6,537 nt of DNA from Chloroflexota bacterium (lineage in GTDB: Bacteria; Chloroflexota; Anaerolineae; Anaerolineales; UBA11657). A program made the translations under genes and the position numbers. Positions 1 through 6,537 of the stretch are shown piece by piece. Positions within the stretch are counted from its first letter, which is position 1. Each line of letters begins with the position of its first letter. The notes below the pieces were generated by a model. It worked only from the letters and a program-made list of their open reading frames with translations. It made no database searches and had not been told where the DNA came from. The stretch is from NCBI GenBank assembly GCA_003670425.1, contig QWRL01000134.1:1-6537 (forward strand), given 5' to 3'.

Positions 1-2401
1 CCGCACTGAAGAAGTGACACGCGAAGAGCTGGGGCGCACAGAGTTTGTGGCGCGCACCTGGGAGTGGAAGCACAAGTACGGCGGCATCATCACGCAGCAA
101 ATCCGGCGCTTGGGCGCATCCTGCGACTGGACCTACGAGCGCTTCACGCTCGACGACGGCGTGTCGAAAGCCGTCGTTGAGGCATTTGTACGCCTGCACA
201 AGCGGGGCTTGATTTACCGCGGTCCGCGCCTGATCAATTGGTCACCGGGGTTGAAGACGGCGGTCAGCGACCTGGAGGTTGAATATACGGAAGAGCCGGG
301 CACGCTGTACCACTTCAAGTACATGCTGCAAGGCTCAGATGACTTCATTCCGGTTGCGACCACGCGCCCCGAAACAATTTTGGCGGACACCGCAGTTGCA
401 GTGCACCCGGACGATGAGCGCTACCAGCGTTTCATCGGCCGCAGCGCACTGGTGCCAATGCTGGGGCGTGTTGTGCCGGTGATTGCGGACGATTATGTGG
501 ACCGTGAATTTGGGACTGGTGCGCTCAAGATTACGCCCGGCCATGATGCCAACGACTACGCCATTGGGCAGCGCCACGGGCTGCCCATCATATCCATGCT
601 GGACCGCGAAGCACGCGTAACCGCAGAGGGCGGGCAATATGCAGGCCTCGATCGCTTTGAGGCGCGCAAGCGAATATGGGCTGACATACGGGCAGCCGGT
701 TTGGCAATTCAGGAACAAGCCCACACGCTGAATGTGCCGCGCAGTCAGCGCGGCGGCGAGATCATCGAGCCAATGATCTCCACGCAGTGGTTTGTTCAAA
801 TCGAAACGCTGGCAGCCAAAGCACTGGCAGCCGTTCGCGATGGACAGATCCGCATTGTGCCAGAGCGCTTTGAGAAGGTTTACTTTAATTGGCTGGAGAA
901 CATTCAGGATTGGTGCATCTCGCGCCAGCTGTGGTGGGGACACCGCATCCCGGTCTGGTACGCGCCGGATGGCAGCGTGTTTTGCGCGCACAGTGAAACG
1001 GCGGCGGCGGCGCTGGCGCACGCGCATTTTGGGCATGCGGTAACGCTTGAGCAAGACCCGGATGTGCTTGACACATGGTTCTCAAGCGGCCTTTGGCCGT
1101 TCTCCACATTGGGCTGGCCGGATGAAACCGCAGACTTTAAACGCTTTTATCCCACAAGCGTACTTGAGACCGGCTACGACATTTTATTTTTTTGGGTTGC
1201 GCGCATGATCATGCTTGGGTTGGAGTTCACCGGCAAGGCGCCGTTCGAAACGGTGTACCTGCACGGCCTGGTGCGCGACGAGCAAGGGCGCAAGATGAGC
1301 AAGACGCTGGGCAATGTCATCGATCCGCTTGAAGTGATGGATGAGTTTGGGACCGACGCGCTGCGCTTTACGCTGCTGACCGGCTCAACGCCCGGCAACG
1401 ACACCAACCTAAGCCTTGAGCGTGTGCGCGCCAACCGCAACTTTGCAAACAAGATTTGGAATGCGGCGCGCTTTGTAATTGGAAAACTGGACAATGCAGC
1501 GACTGCGCCAGCCGCGCCCGCAACGCTTGCCGACCGCTGGATTCTTGCCCGCTTGCAGACCACGATTGCCGACTGCACGCGCCAAATGGAAAGCCACCAG
1601 TACGGGCAGGCCGGCTCACAGGCCTATGAATTTATTTGGAACGAATATGCGGACTGGTACATTGAGGCGGCGAAGCAGCAGCTTGACGACCCCGCGCTGG
1701 CTGCCACAACGCAGCACACTTTGGTGGCGGTGCTGGAGCAAACACTCCGCCTGCTCCATCCGTTTGTGCCATTTGTGACTGAGGAGATTTGGCAGAATCT
1801 AAAGGCAGCCTGCGCGCAGCTGAGCCCTGCGTTTATGCATGCGGGCGCGTGGCCGGATGCGCTGATTATTGCGGCGTGGCCGGCTGCCAGCCCGGCAACC
1901 GCTGCCGAAACTGCGCTAACAGCAGCTGACGTGGCCGCCTTCGATCATTTGATTGATGTAGTGCGCGCGATTCGCAATGTGCGCGCAGAAAATAAAATTG
2001 ACGCAACGCTGCGCCTCAGCGCGCATGTGGCTGCCCATGGGCGCAGCCAAGTCTTGATGTCGCAGGGCCGGGTGCTTGCGCAGCTGGCGCGCCTCAACGC
2101 TGCCAGCCTTGTGATTCAAAATGAAATTCAGCCGGCGCCGGCGAATTGCATTGCACTGGTGATCGGCACAACCGAGGTGTATTTGCAACGCCCGGACATC
2201 GGCAATGCGGGCGATGAACGCGTGCGCTTGGAAAAAGAACTTGCCGAACTGGAAGTGCAGATTACGCGCCTGGACGCGCTGCTAACCGGCAGCTTTGCCG
2301 GGCGCGCGCCGGCAAATGTTGTGGAGCGCGAACGCGCCAAACTGGCGGAGTACCATGCAACGCGCAGCAGCCTGCAAGCCCGGCTGGCCGCAGCGCAGTA
2401 G
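1..2401 (+). CDS. valS: Valyl-tRNA synthetase (ValRS), 5'-truncated by the window edge
   Basis: Cytoplasmic class I aminoacyl-tRNA synthetase that charges tRNA-Val with valine and edits mischarged threonine. The reading frame is open from base 2. The GTG at 14 is internal, because family-like sequence (RTEE) precedes it. About 85-110 N-terminal residues with the HIGH motif lie upstream. Numbering from position 14, the CP1 editing-domain signature TTRPET is at residues 116-121. The catalytic-core blocks DWCISRQLWWGHRIPVWY (from 299) and DTWFSSG (from 353) follow. The signature lysine loop is KMSKT at 427-431 (bases 1292-1306), with Thr in place of the last Ser. An anticodon-binding domain starts near 510 and includes FIWNEYADWYIEAAK. 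Residues 736-795 form the Leu/Glu/Arg-rich coiled-coil tRNA-binding arm typical of ValRS. The stretch before DTWFSSG has one Cys and none of the paired zinc cysteines of some homologues; a four-alanine run there is encoded by a GCG repeat at 1001-1012. It ends TAG, 14 bases from the stop of the converging peptidase gene. Identification is very secure. Confidence 0.97.
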   Translation, partial: RTEEVTREELGRTEFVARTWEWKHKYGGIITQQIRRLGASCDWTYERFTLDDGVSKAVVEAFVRLHKRGLIYRGPRLINWSPGLKTAVSDLEVEYTEEPGTLYHFKYMLQGSDDFIPVATTRPETILADTAVAVHPDDERYQRFIGRSALVPMLGRVVPVIADDYVDREFGTGALKITPGHDANDYAIGQRHGLPIISMLDREARVTAEGGQYAGLDRFEARKRIWADIRAAGLAIQEQAHTLNVPRSQRGGEIIEPMISTQWFVQIETLAAKALAAVRDGQIRIVPERFEKVYFNWLENIQDWCISRQLWWGHRIPVWYAPDGSVFCAHSETAAAALAHAHFGHAVTLEQDPDVLDTWFSSGLWPFSTLGWPDETADFKRFYPTSVLETGYDILFFWVARMIMLGLEFTGKAPFETVYLHGLVRDEQGRKMSKTLGNVIDPLEVMDEFGTDALRFTLLTGSTPGNDTNLSLERVRANRNFANKIWNAARFVIGKLDNAATAPAAPATLADRWILARLQTTIADCTRQMESHQYGQAGSQAYEFIWNEYADWYIEAAKQQLDDPALAATTQHTLVAVLEQTLRLLHPFVPFVTEEIWQNLKAACAQLSPAFMHAGAWPDALIIAAWPAASPATAAETALTAADVAAFDHLIDVVRAIRNVRAENKIDATLRLSAHVAAHGRSQVLMSQGRVLAQLARLNAASLVIQNEIQPAPANCIALVIGTTEVYLQRPDIGNAGDERVRLEKELAELEVQITRLDALLTGSFAGRAPANVVERERAKLAEYHATRSSLQARLAAAQ

Positions 2402-2415
2402 CAGGCCCCGGCAGA

Positions 2416-4272
2416 TCAGCGCGGCCCGATGTTGGCGCGCAAGAAGCGCTCCAAGGCCGTGTAGCATGCCTCGATTGTTTCAGCCTTGCGCCACCCGTGC
2501 CCCTCACCCTGATACACGTGATACTCATGGCGCACATTGCGGCGCCGCAAAGACTCCACAATCCGGTCTGACTGGTTTTGTTTGACCACATTGTCATCGC
2601 TGCCCTGGAACACAATCAGCGGATCCACAATGTTGTCGGCAAAGAAAACTGCGGAACGCTCGCGATAGACGGCTGCCGCCTGCGGCAGCGCGCCCAGCAT
2701 TGTGGCGTTGTAGTGCGCTTCAAACTTGTGCGTCTCTTCATCCAACCCGAACATATCTGAAACTCCATACAAGTTCACGCCGACCCGGAACACGCCCGGA
2801 TGCAGCGCCAGCGCCATCAAAACCGTTGTGCCGCCCGCACTGCCGCCCATCACCACCCTGCGCGCTGCATCCGCGAGCCCGCGCTGCGCAAGGTGTTGTG
2901 CGCCACTGACCGCATCCTCGCGATCCACCTTGCCCCACGCGCCGCGCAGCTGCAGCATGTACGCCCGGCCATAGCCGGTGCTGCCGCGGTAATTAAGCAG
3001 CAGCACGGCATAGCCGCGCGCCGCAAGAAATTGCACATCGCCGTGAAAACCCATGCGGCGCTGCGAGGTTGGTCCGCCGTGGCTGATGACAACGGCCGGC
3101 GGCGGCGTGCCCAATGCACTGCCCACCGGTGCGTAATACAACCCATGCGTCAGCTGGCCGCCAGCGCTCTGCCAGCTGATCGGCTCTGCCGCAGCAAGCT
3201 GCTCCGGCAGCAGCGTCTCGGACCGTGAGCGGCGCACAACCGCGGCCGCATGCGGCGGCAGGCAAAGCACCACGCGCAAAGGAATGCTGCTGGCCGAAGC
3301 CACACAAGCCAGCGCTGCATCCGTTGGCGCTGCGGCCAGTCCTTCAACATCGGTGTAGGCAGCCATTGGCGCAAAAGCTGCGGGCGTGCCTTCCAGCGGA
3401 ATCTCCCACACCGCCACACGCGCAGCCGCATTGCGCAAGCCAAATATTGCGCGGCTGTCATGGCGCCAGGCAATTGTGCGCATGCCTTGCGCCCAGGCCG
3501 GCTGCGCAAACTCGCACTCGCCAAAAGTCAGCTGCTTGTGCACTTTGATTTGCAAGTCATAAAGCTGCACGTGCGCCCAGCCATCGGCATCGGATACATA
3601 CGCCAGCCAGCGGCCGTCAGGTGAAAACGCGGGCTGGAACACGGCGGTGTCGGCAGTGCCCGCAAGCGTTTGCATTGCAGCCAACTGCGGCAGTCCCTCT
3701 GCATTAACTACCAACTCACACAAGCGCAGCTCGGTGCCATCCCACGGCATCTGCGGTTTGTTCCATGCCACGCAGGCCAATTGCTGACTCGATGCACTCC
3801 ATACTGGCTGCATATAAAAATCGTCACCGGTGATCAGGCGCTGCGGCCAGCACTTGCCTTGCACATCCACCACTGCCACGCAATCCGCACCTTCATGCGA
3901 ATGCACAAACACCACCCAACGCCCGTCCGGTGAAACTGCAGGCGCGGCACACTCGCCAAACGCCGGCGTGATTGCAATGGCGCTGCCGCCAGCCAATGGC
4001 TGCCGCCACAGCCGGCTGTCCGCCACAAACACCACATGCCCGTGCCCCACCGTAAAGTCACCGCCGCCATAGCCCACGCGGGCGCGCACCGACAAATCCG
4101 TGGTCAGATCATTCGGCGCCAGCCCGCGCCGTTGCGCCACCAGCACACCCTGCGCCGAGCGCCCCTCCAGCCAGACCAGCGTCTGCCCGTCGCTGTCCCA
4201 TTGCACGTCGCCCAGCCGGATGCCTTGCGCCATCGTGCGCGGATTAAGTATTTGATGATTGGGTTGCTGCAT
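2416..4272 (-). CDS. S9-family serine peptidase (prolyl oligopeptidase/acylaminoacyl-peptidase type)
   Basis: A 618-residue peptidase predicted to cleave short peptides. The N-terminal ~360 residues form a beta-propeller with PD40-like SPDGRW motifs at 114-119 and 217-222 and a WNKPQMPWDGTEL block at 170-182, typical of this subfamily. The C-terminal alpha/beta-hydrolase domain starts near residue 370. It shows the oxyanion-side HGGPTS (398-403), NYRGS (427-431), the nucleophile elbow GGSAGG with Ser478, the acid in GSDDNV (Asp559) and the base in GEGHGW (His592), so the catalytic triad is complete. No signal peptide or membrane segment is visible, so it should be cytoplasmic. The ATG at 4272 is preceded by GAGG five bases upstream and by a TATAAT box, which supports this start; Met14 is the next alternative. 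It converges on valS and diverges from the isoaspartyl peptidase. The exact specificity (dipeptidyl-, acylaminoacyl- or oligopeptidase) cannot be read from the sequence. Confidence 0.93.
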   Translation of the reverse strand: MQQPNHQILNPRTMAQGIRLGDVQWDSDGQTLVWLEGRSAQGVLVAQRRGLAPNDLTTDLSVRARVGYGGGDFTVGHGHVVFVADSRLWRQPLAGGSAIAITPAFGECAAPAVSPDGRWVVFVHSHEGADCVAVVDVQGKCWPQRLITGDDFYMQPVWSASSQQLACVAWNKPQMPWDGTELRLCELVVNAEGLPQLAAMQTLAGTADTAVFQPAFSPDGRWLAYVSDADGWAHVQLYDLQIKVHKQLTFGECEFAQPAWAQGMRTIAWRHDSRAIFGLRNAAARVAVWEIPLEGTPAAFAPMAAYTDVEGLAAAPTDAALACVASASSIPLRVVLCLPPHAAAVVRRSRSETLLPEQLAAAEPISWQSAGGQLTHGLYYAPVGSALGTPPPAVVISHGGPTSQRRMGFHGDVQFLAARGYAVLLLNYRGSTGYGRAYMLQLRGAWGKVDREDAVSGAQHLAQRGLADAARRVVMGGSAGGTTVLMALALHPGVFRVGVNLYGVSDMFGLDEETHKFEAHYNATMLGALPQAAAVYRERSAVFFADNIVDPLIVFQGSDDNVVKQNQSDRIVESLRRRNVRHEYHVYQGEGHGWRKAETIEACYTALERFLRANIGPR

Positions 4273-4277
4273 GATCG

Positions 4278-4281
4278 CCTC
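4278..4281 (-). promoter_or_regulatory. Ribosome binding site of the S9 peptidase gene
   Basis: Read on the minus strand this is GAGG, five bases before the ATG at 4272. It is the only Shine-Dalgarno-like site near that start and fixes it over the internal Met14. Confidence 0.6.
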
Positions 4282-4288
4282 AGGGGAA

Positions 4289-4318
4289 ATTATAAGTTGC
4301 CCCTAATCGGCCTGCAAA
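4289..4318 (-). promoter_or_regulatory. Putative sigma-70-type promoter for the S9 peptidase gene
   Basis: On the minus strand a perfect TATAAT -10 box occupies 4294-4289. Eighteen bases upstream is TTTGCA (4318-4313), a four-of-six match to the -35 consensus; TTGCAG with a 17-base spacer is an alternative. Transcription would start near 4282, giving a leader of only about 10 bases that just includes the GAGG ribosome site. The -10 box is seen directly; promoter function is inferred. Confidence 0.5.
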
Positions 4319-4327
4319 TGCATCGAG

Positions 4328-4333
4328 TAAAAT
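4328..4333 (+). promoter_or_regulatory. Putative -10 element for the isoaspartyl peptidase operon (possible leaderless start)
   Basis: TAAAAT matches the -10 consensus at five of six positions and fits the TANNNT pattern. Six bases separate it from the GTG start at 4340, so the expected transcription start falls on or next to the first base of the start codon. No good -35 hexamer lies at the usual distance and there is no close Shine-Dalgarno sequence. This suggests a leaderless mRNA but is inferred from spacing alone. Confidence 0.35.
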
Positions 4334-4339
4334 TTTGCA

Positions 4340-5239
4340 GTGCCGAATAATAATTGCGCAATCATTGTGCACGGCGGCGCTGGCGACATTCCAGACCAGC
4401 AGGTTGCCGACCATGTGGACGGCTGCCGGTTGGCGGCTGCAGCCGGCTGGCGCATCCTGCAAGACGGCGGCAGCGCAATCGACGCAATGGAAGCTGCCAT
4501 TCAAATGCTGGAGGACCTGCCGGTGTTTGATGCCGGGCGCGGCTCCTACCTTACAACAGACGGGATTGTGGAGATGGATGCGATAGTAATGGACGGCGCC
4601 ACGCTGCAGATGGGCGCCACAGCCGGCGTGCAGCATGTGCGCCACCCCATCACGCTGGCCCGGCGCATCATGGAGCGCGCACCGCACAACATGCTCATCA
4701 GTGCCGGCGCCGAAAATTTTGCGCGCGAATGCGGGTTGGAGCTGTGCGCAGCGGAATGGTTTGAAACGCCGTACACGCGCGCAGTGTGGCAGGAGTACGG
4801 GCGCCTGCCCATGCTCACCGGCACGGTGGGCTGTGTGGCGCGCGATGCAACCGGAACGCTGGTTGCAGGCACCTCGACCGGTGGCACTGACCACAAATTA
4901 CCGGGGCGCGTGGGTGATGTGCCGCTGGTGGGCAGCGGAGCCTACGCGGACAACCGCAGTGCCGCAGCTTCTGCCACCGGCGATGGCGACAAGATTATGC
5001 GCGTGGTGCTGAGCAAGACCGTATGTGATCTGGCAGGCGGCGGCATGCCGGCTGCTGCTGCCGCACAGGCAGCCATCGCCACACTGGCAGAACGCACCGG
5101 CGGAACAGCCGGCATCATCATCATCGACCGCAGCGGCCGCACCGGCTTTGCGCACAACACGCCGCGCATGTCGCGCGCGTGGATCGATGCCGATGGCACG
5201 CTGCAAGCCGGCATCGAGCCTGCCGCAGGCAGCACCTAA
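4340..5239 (+). CDS. Isoaspartyl peptidase / plant-type L-asparaginase (Ntn-hydrolase)
   Basis: A 299-residue precursor of the asparaginase-2 family. It is expected to hydrolyse beta-aspartyl dipeptides and L-asparagine in the cytoplasm after cutting itself into alpha and beta chains. The N-terminus carries the family's IIVHGGAGD block. GRGSYLTTDG and EMDAIVMDG follow in the alpha part. The autocleavage site is GTVG, making Thr162 the N-terminal nucleophile of a 138-residue beta chain. TSTGG (178-182), LPGRVGD with substrate-binding Arg190 and Asp193, and TGDGD (213-217) complete the active site. The GTG at 4340 is the only usable start: an in-frame TAA lies at 4328-4330 and the next in-frame start would remove part of the N-terminal block. 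The link before Thr162 looks short compared with the E. coli enzyme. It heads a plus-strand run of three genes and lies 26 bases before the oxidoreductase. Glycosylasparaginase is a relative, but STGG instead of STNG favours the isoaspartyl/asparaginase branch. Confidence 0.9.
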   Translation: MPNNNCAIIVHGGAGDIPDQQVADHVDGCRLAAAAGWRILQDGGSAIDAMEAAIQMLEDLPVFDAGRGSYLTTDGIVEMDAIVMDGATLQMGATAGVQHVRHPITLARRIMERAPHNMLISAGAENFARECGLELCAAEWFETPYTRAVWQEYGRLPMLTGTVGCVARDATGTLVAGTSTGGTDHKLPGRVGDVPLVGSGAYADNRSAAASATGDGDKIMRVVLSKTVCDLAGGGMPAAAAAQAAIATLAERTGGTAGIIIIDRSGRTGFAHNTPRMSRAWIDADGTLQAGIEPAAGST

Positions 5240-5265
5240 ACCAAGCAGCGCAGCAGTCCAACAAC

Positions 5266-6297
5266 ATGCGCCTTGGCCTGGCACTGGGTTACAGCGGTTC
5301 AAATATGAGCCTGCCTATGGATCTAATCCAAGAGGCCGACCGGCTGGGCTATTACTGTGTGTGGACTGCAGAGGCGTACGGCTCGGACGCCGTCACACCG
5401 CTGGCATGGATTGGCGCGCAGACCGAGCGCATCCGCCTCGGAACCGCCATCATGCAAATACCGGCGCGCACGCCGGCCAACACTGCGATGACCGCCACCA
5501 CGCTCGACCAGCTTTCCGGCGGGCGCTTCATGCTGGGCTTGGGCATGTCCGGCCCGCAGGTGGTGGAGGGCTGGCACGGGCAGGCCTACGGCAAACCGTT
5601 GCAGCGCACGCGCGAGTATGTGCGCATTGTGCGCAGCATTTTTGAGCGCAGTGCGCCGCTGACGCACAGCGGCGCGCATTATCAAATCCCGTATCAGGGC
5701 GCAGACGCAACCGGCCTTGGCAAAACACTAAAGAGCACGCTGCACGGCCGCAGCAACCTGCCAATCTATCTGGCTGCAATTGGCCCGAAGAATGTGGAGC
5801 TGGCTGCCGAAATTGCCGACGGCTGGCTGCCGATCTTTTTTGCGCCCGAGCACTATGCAGCCGCCTACGGTGCGCATGTGCAGGCCGGCCTGGCACGCGC
5901 CACACCCGCCAGAAGTATCGGCGGCTTTGACATTGCGCCATCCGTGCTGGTAATCGTCGAGCCGGATCTGGAGGCGTGCTTTAACTTTGTGAAGCCCATG
6001 CTTGCACTTTACATTGGCGGCATGGGCGCGCGCGGCCGCAATTTTTACAATGACCTTGCGTGCCGCTACGGCTTTGAAGCCGCCGCACTTAAGGTGCAAG
6101 AGCTGTATCTGGCGGGCGACAAAGTTGGCGCCATCAACGCCGTGCCGGATGCGCTGGCGGATGCCGTGTCACTGTGCGGCTCCGCTGCCCGCATCAAGGA
6201 CCGGCTGGCGCTGTGGCGCGCCTGCCCGATCACAACACTGAGCGTGCTCACGTTTGACATCAACGCGCTGCGCCTCATGGCAGAGCTGGTGCTGTGA
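5266..6297 (+). CDS. LLM-class, probably F420-dependent oxidoreductase (Rv3520c-like family)
   Basis: A 343-residue bacterial-luciferase-like TIM-barrel enzyme, expected to be cytoplasmic and to move hydride between reduced coenzyme F420 (or a flavin) and an unknown substrate. From recall it follows the mycobacterial Rv3520c family closely. The start MRLGLALGYSG leads into a TAEAYGSDAVTPLAW block, LSGGRF (83-88), the run LGLGMSGPQVVEGW (90-103), then GPKNVELAAEIADGWLPIF and ALYIGGMGARGRNFY. The ATG at 5266 is chosen because the family N-terminus begins there. An upstream in-frame ATG at 5179 lies inside the preceding gene and would add 29 unfamiliar residues. No clear Shine-Dalgarno sequence precedes the start, so translation may depend on coupling with the gene 26 bases upstream. 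The C-terminus seems slightly longer than I recall for the family. The family call is strong, the cofactor is likely F420, and the substrate cannot be told. Confidence 0.9.
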   Translation: MRLGLALGYSGSNMSLPMDLIQEADRLGYYCVWTAEAYGSDAVTPLAWIGAQTERIRLGTAIMQIPARTPANTAMTATTLDQLSGGRFMLGLGMSGPQVVEGWHGQAYGKPLQRTREYVRIVRSIFERSAPLTHSGAHYQIPYQGADATGLGKTLKSTLHGRSNLPIYLAAIGPKNVELAAEIADGWLPIFFAPEHYAAAYGAHVQAGLARATPARSIGGFDIAPSVLVIVEPDLEACFNFVKPMLALYIGGMGARGRNFYNDLACRYGFEAAALKVQELYLAGDKVGAINAVPDALADAVSLCGSAARIKDRLALWRACPITTLSVLTFDINALRLMAELVL

Positions 6298-6319
6298 GCA
6301 GCGCACCAAATCAGTAATC

Positions 6320-6323
6320 AGGA
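6320..6323 (+). promoter_or_regulatory. Ribosome binding site of the putative M3 peptidase gene
   Basis: AGGA lies eight bases before the ATG at 6332, a normal spacing. It is the clearest Shine-Dalgarno site on the plus strand of this window and supports 6332 as a real gene start. Confidence 0.55.
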
Positions 6324-6331
6324 AAATCAAC

Positions 6332-6537
6332 ATGAAACCGACTATGCCGGCAACAGCGCAAGCTGCACTTGAGTGGGGCTGGGACCAGTATGCGGCGCAT
6401 GCCAGCGCGCTCACACAACAAACGCTGACGGCTGCCAGCTGCACTGCATGGCTTGCGGATTGGACGCAGCTGGCCAGCCTGCTCGATGAAGTGGCTGCGC
6501 GTTTGGTGATTGCATCCACCGTGGACACCACAGACAA
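6332..6537 (+). CDS. Probable M3-family oligoendopeptidase, N-terminal fragment cut by the window edge
   Basis: An open frame of 68 codons plus two bases runs off the right edge, starting ATG at 6332 behind an AGGA ribosome site and 34 bases after the oxidoreductase stop. The visible part is helical and Trp/Leu-rich. It includes LEWGWDQYAAH (13-23), LTQQTL, CTAWLADWTQLASLLDEVAA and a closing IASTVDTTD. From recall this order (W..Y, LT, WL.DW..L..L.DE..ARL, A.T.DTTD) matches the start of M3 zinc oligoendopeptidases, which cut short peptides in the cytoplasm. The HExxH zinc site would lie several hundred residues downstream and cannot be checked here. No signal peptide is seen. It would be the third gene of the plus-strand run. 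An unrelated helical protein is possible, since the match covers only the N-terminal region. Confidence 0.7.
   Translation, partial: MKPTMPATAQAALEWGWDQYAAHASALTQQTLTAASCTAWLADWTQLASLLDEVAARLVIASTVDTTD

Noticed and set aside
14..16. GTG at 14 as the true start of valS
   Set aside because: The frame stays open to base 2 with family-like residues, and a start here would leave the enzyme without its HIGH motif. The gene simply begins before the window.
1001..1012. GCG repeated four times as a possible microsatellite
   Set aside because: It is too short to be meaningful and encodes four alanines in a variable part of the synthetase.
335..1054. Antisense open frame of 239 codons inside valS
   Set aside because: It lies wholly within a well-conserved gene and its protein is rich in Arg, Cys and His with no recognisable motif. 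Long antisense frames are expected at this base composition.
4280..4894. Antisense open frame of 204 codons over the isoaspartyl peptidase and the intergenic region
   Set aside because: The plus strand carries clear family motifs throughout. The antisense product has biased, featureless composition and no convincing start.
5179..5265. Upstream start giving the oxidoreductase 29 extra residues
   Set aside because: The extension overlaps the isoaspartyl peptidase by 61 bases and reads as Arg/Cys/His-rich sequence. The family N-terminus begins at the ATG at 5266.
5025..5645. Plus-strand open frame of 206 codons spanning the gene boundary near 5240
   Set aside because: It is out of frame with both recognised genes and its product is a low-complexity Ala/Arg/His sequence, so it is a shadow.
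1..6537. Defence, mobile-element, CRISPR or RNA-gene signals
   Set aside because: I saw no direct-repeat arrays, terminal inverted repeats, transposase or integrase motifs, tRNA-like cloverleafs or riboswitch-like leaders. Almost every base is in housekeeping or metabolic genes.

Overview
The window is an ordinary, densely coded stretch of bacterial chromosome, roughly 60% G+C by eye. It holds five protein genes and no RNA genes, CRISPR arrays, insertion sequences or phage genes that I can see. The LLM-class oxidoreductase belongs to a family that uses coenzyme F420. Together with the wording of the valyl-tRNA synthetase and the mix of peptidases, this points to an F420-using bacterium. Chloroflexota (Anaerolineae-like) is my best guess, and Actinomycetota is a less likely alternative. 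This rests on recalled family resemblance and not on a search.

Layout. Positions 1-2401 (+) carry valyl-tRNA synthetase (valS), cut by the left edge so that the HIGH-motif end is missing. Positions 2416-4272 (-) carry a cytoplasmic S9-family (prolyl-oligopeptidase type) serine peptidase that converges on valS with only 14 bases between the stop codons. Positions 4273-4339 are a 67-base divergent intergenic region that appears to hold back-to-back promoters. Positions 4340-5239 (+) carry an isoaspartyl peptidase/plant-type L-asparaginase with a GTG start. Positions 5266-6297 (+) carry an LLM-class, probably F420-dependent oxidoreductase of the Rv3520c-like family. From 6332 to the right edge (+) runs the start of what looks like an M3-family zinc oligoendopeptidase.

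How the genes may work together. Three different kinds of peptide-processing enzyme sit together: a serine S9 peptidase, an N-terminal-threonine isoaspartyl peptidase and a probable M3 metallopeptidase. The last two lie in a plus-strand run with the oxidoreductase between them, with gaps of 26 and 34 bases, so the three plus-strand genes are probably co-transcribed. Inference: the neighbourhood serves intracellular peptide turnover and amino-acid salvage. The isoaspartyl enzyme would clear beta-aspartyl dipeptides that ordinary peptidases cannot cut. The role of the oxidoreductase in this set is unknown.

I did not find a convincing new biological system. The points most worth a second look are the compact divergent promoter, where the isoaspartyl peptidase may be translated from a leaderless mRNA, and the unexplained oxidoreductase between two peptidase genes.
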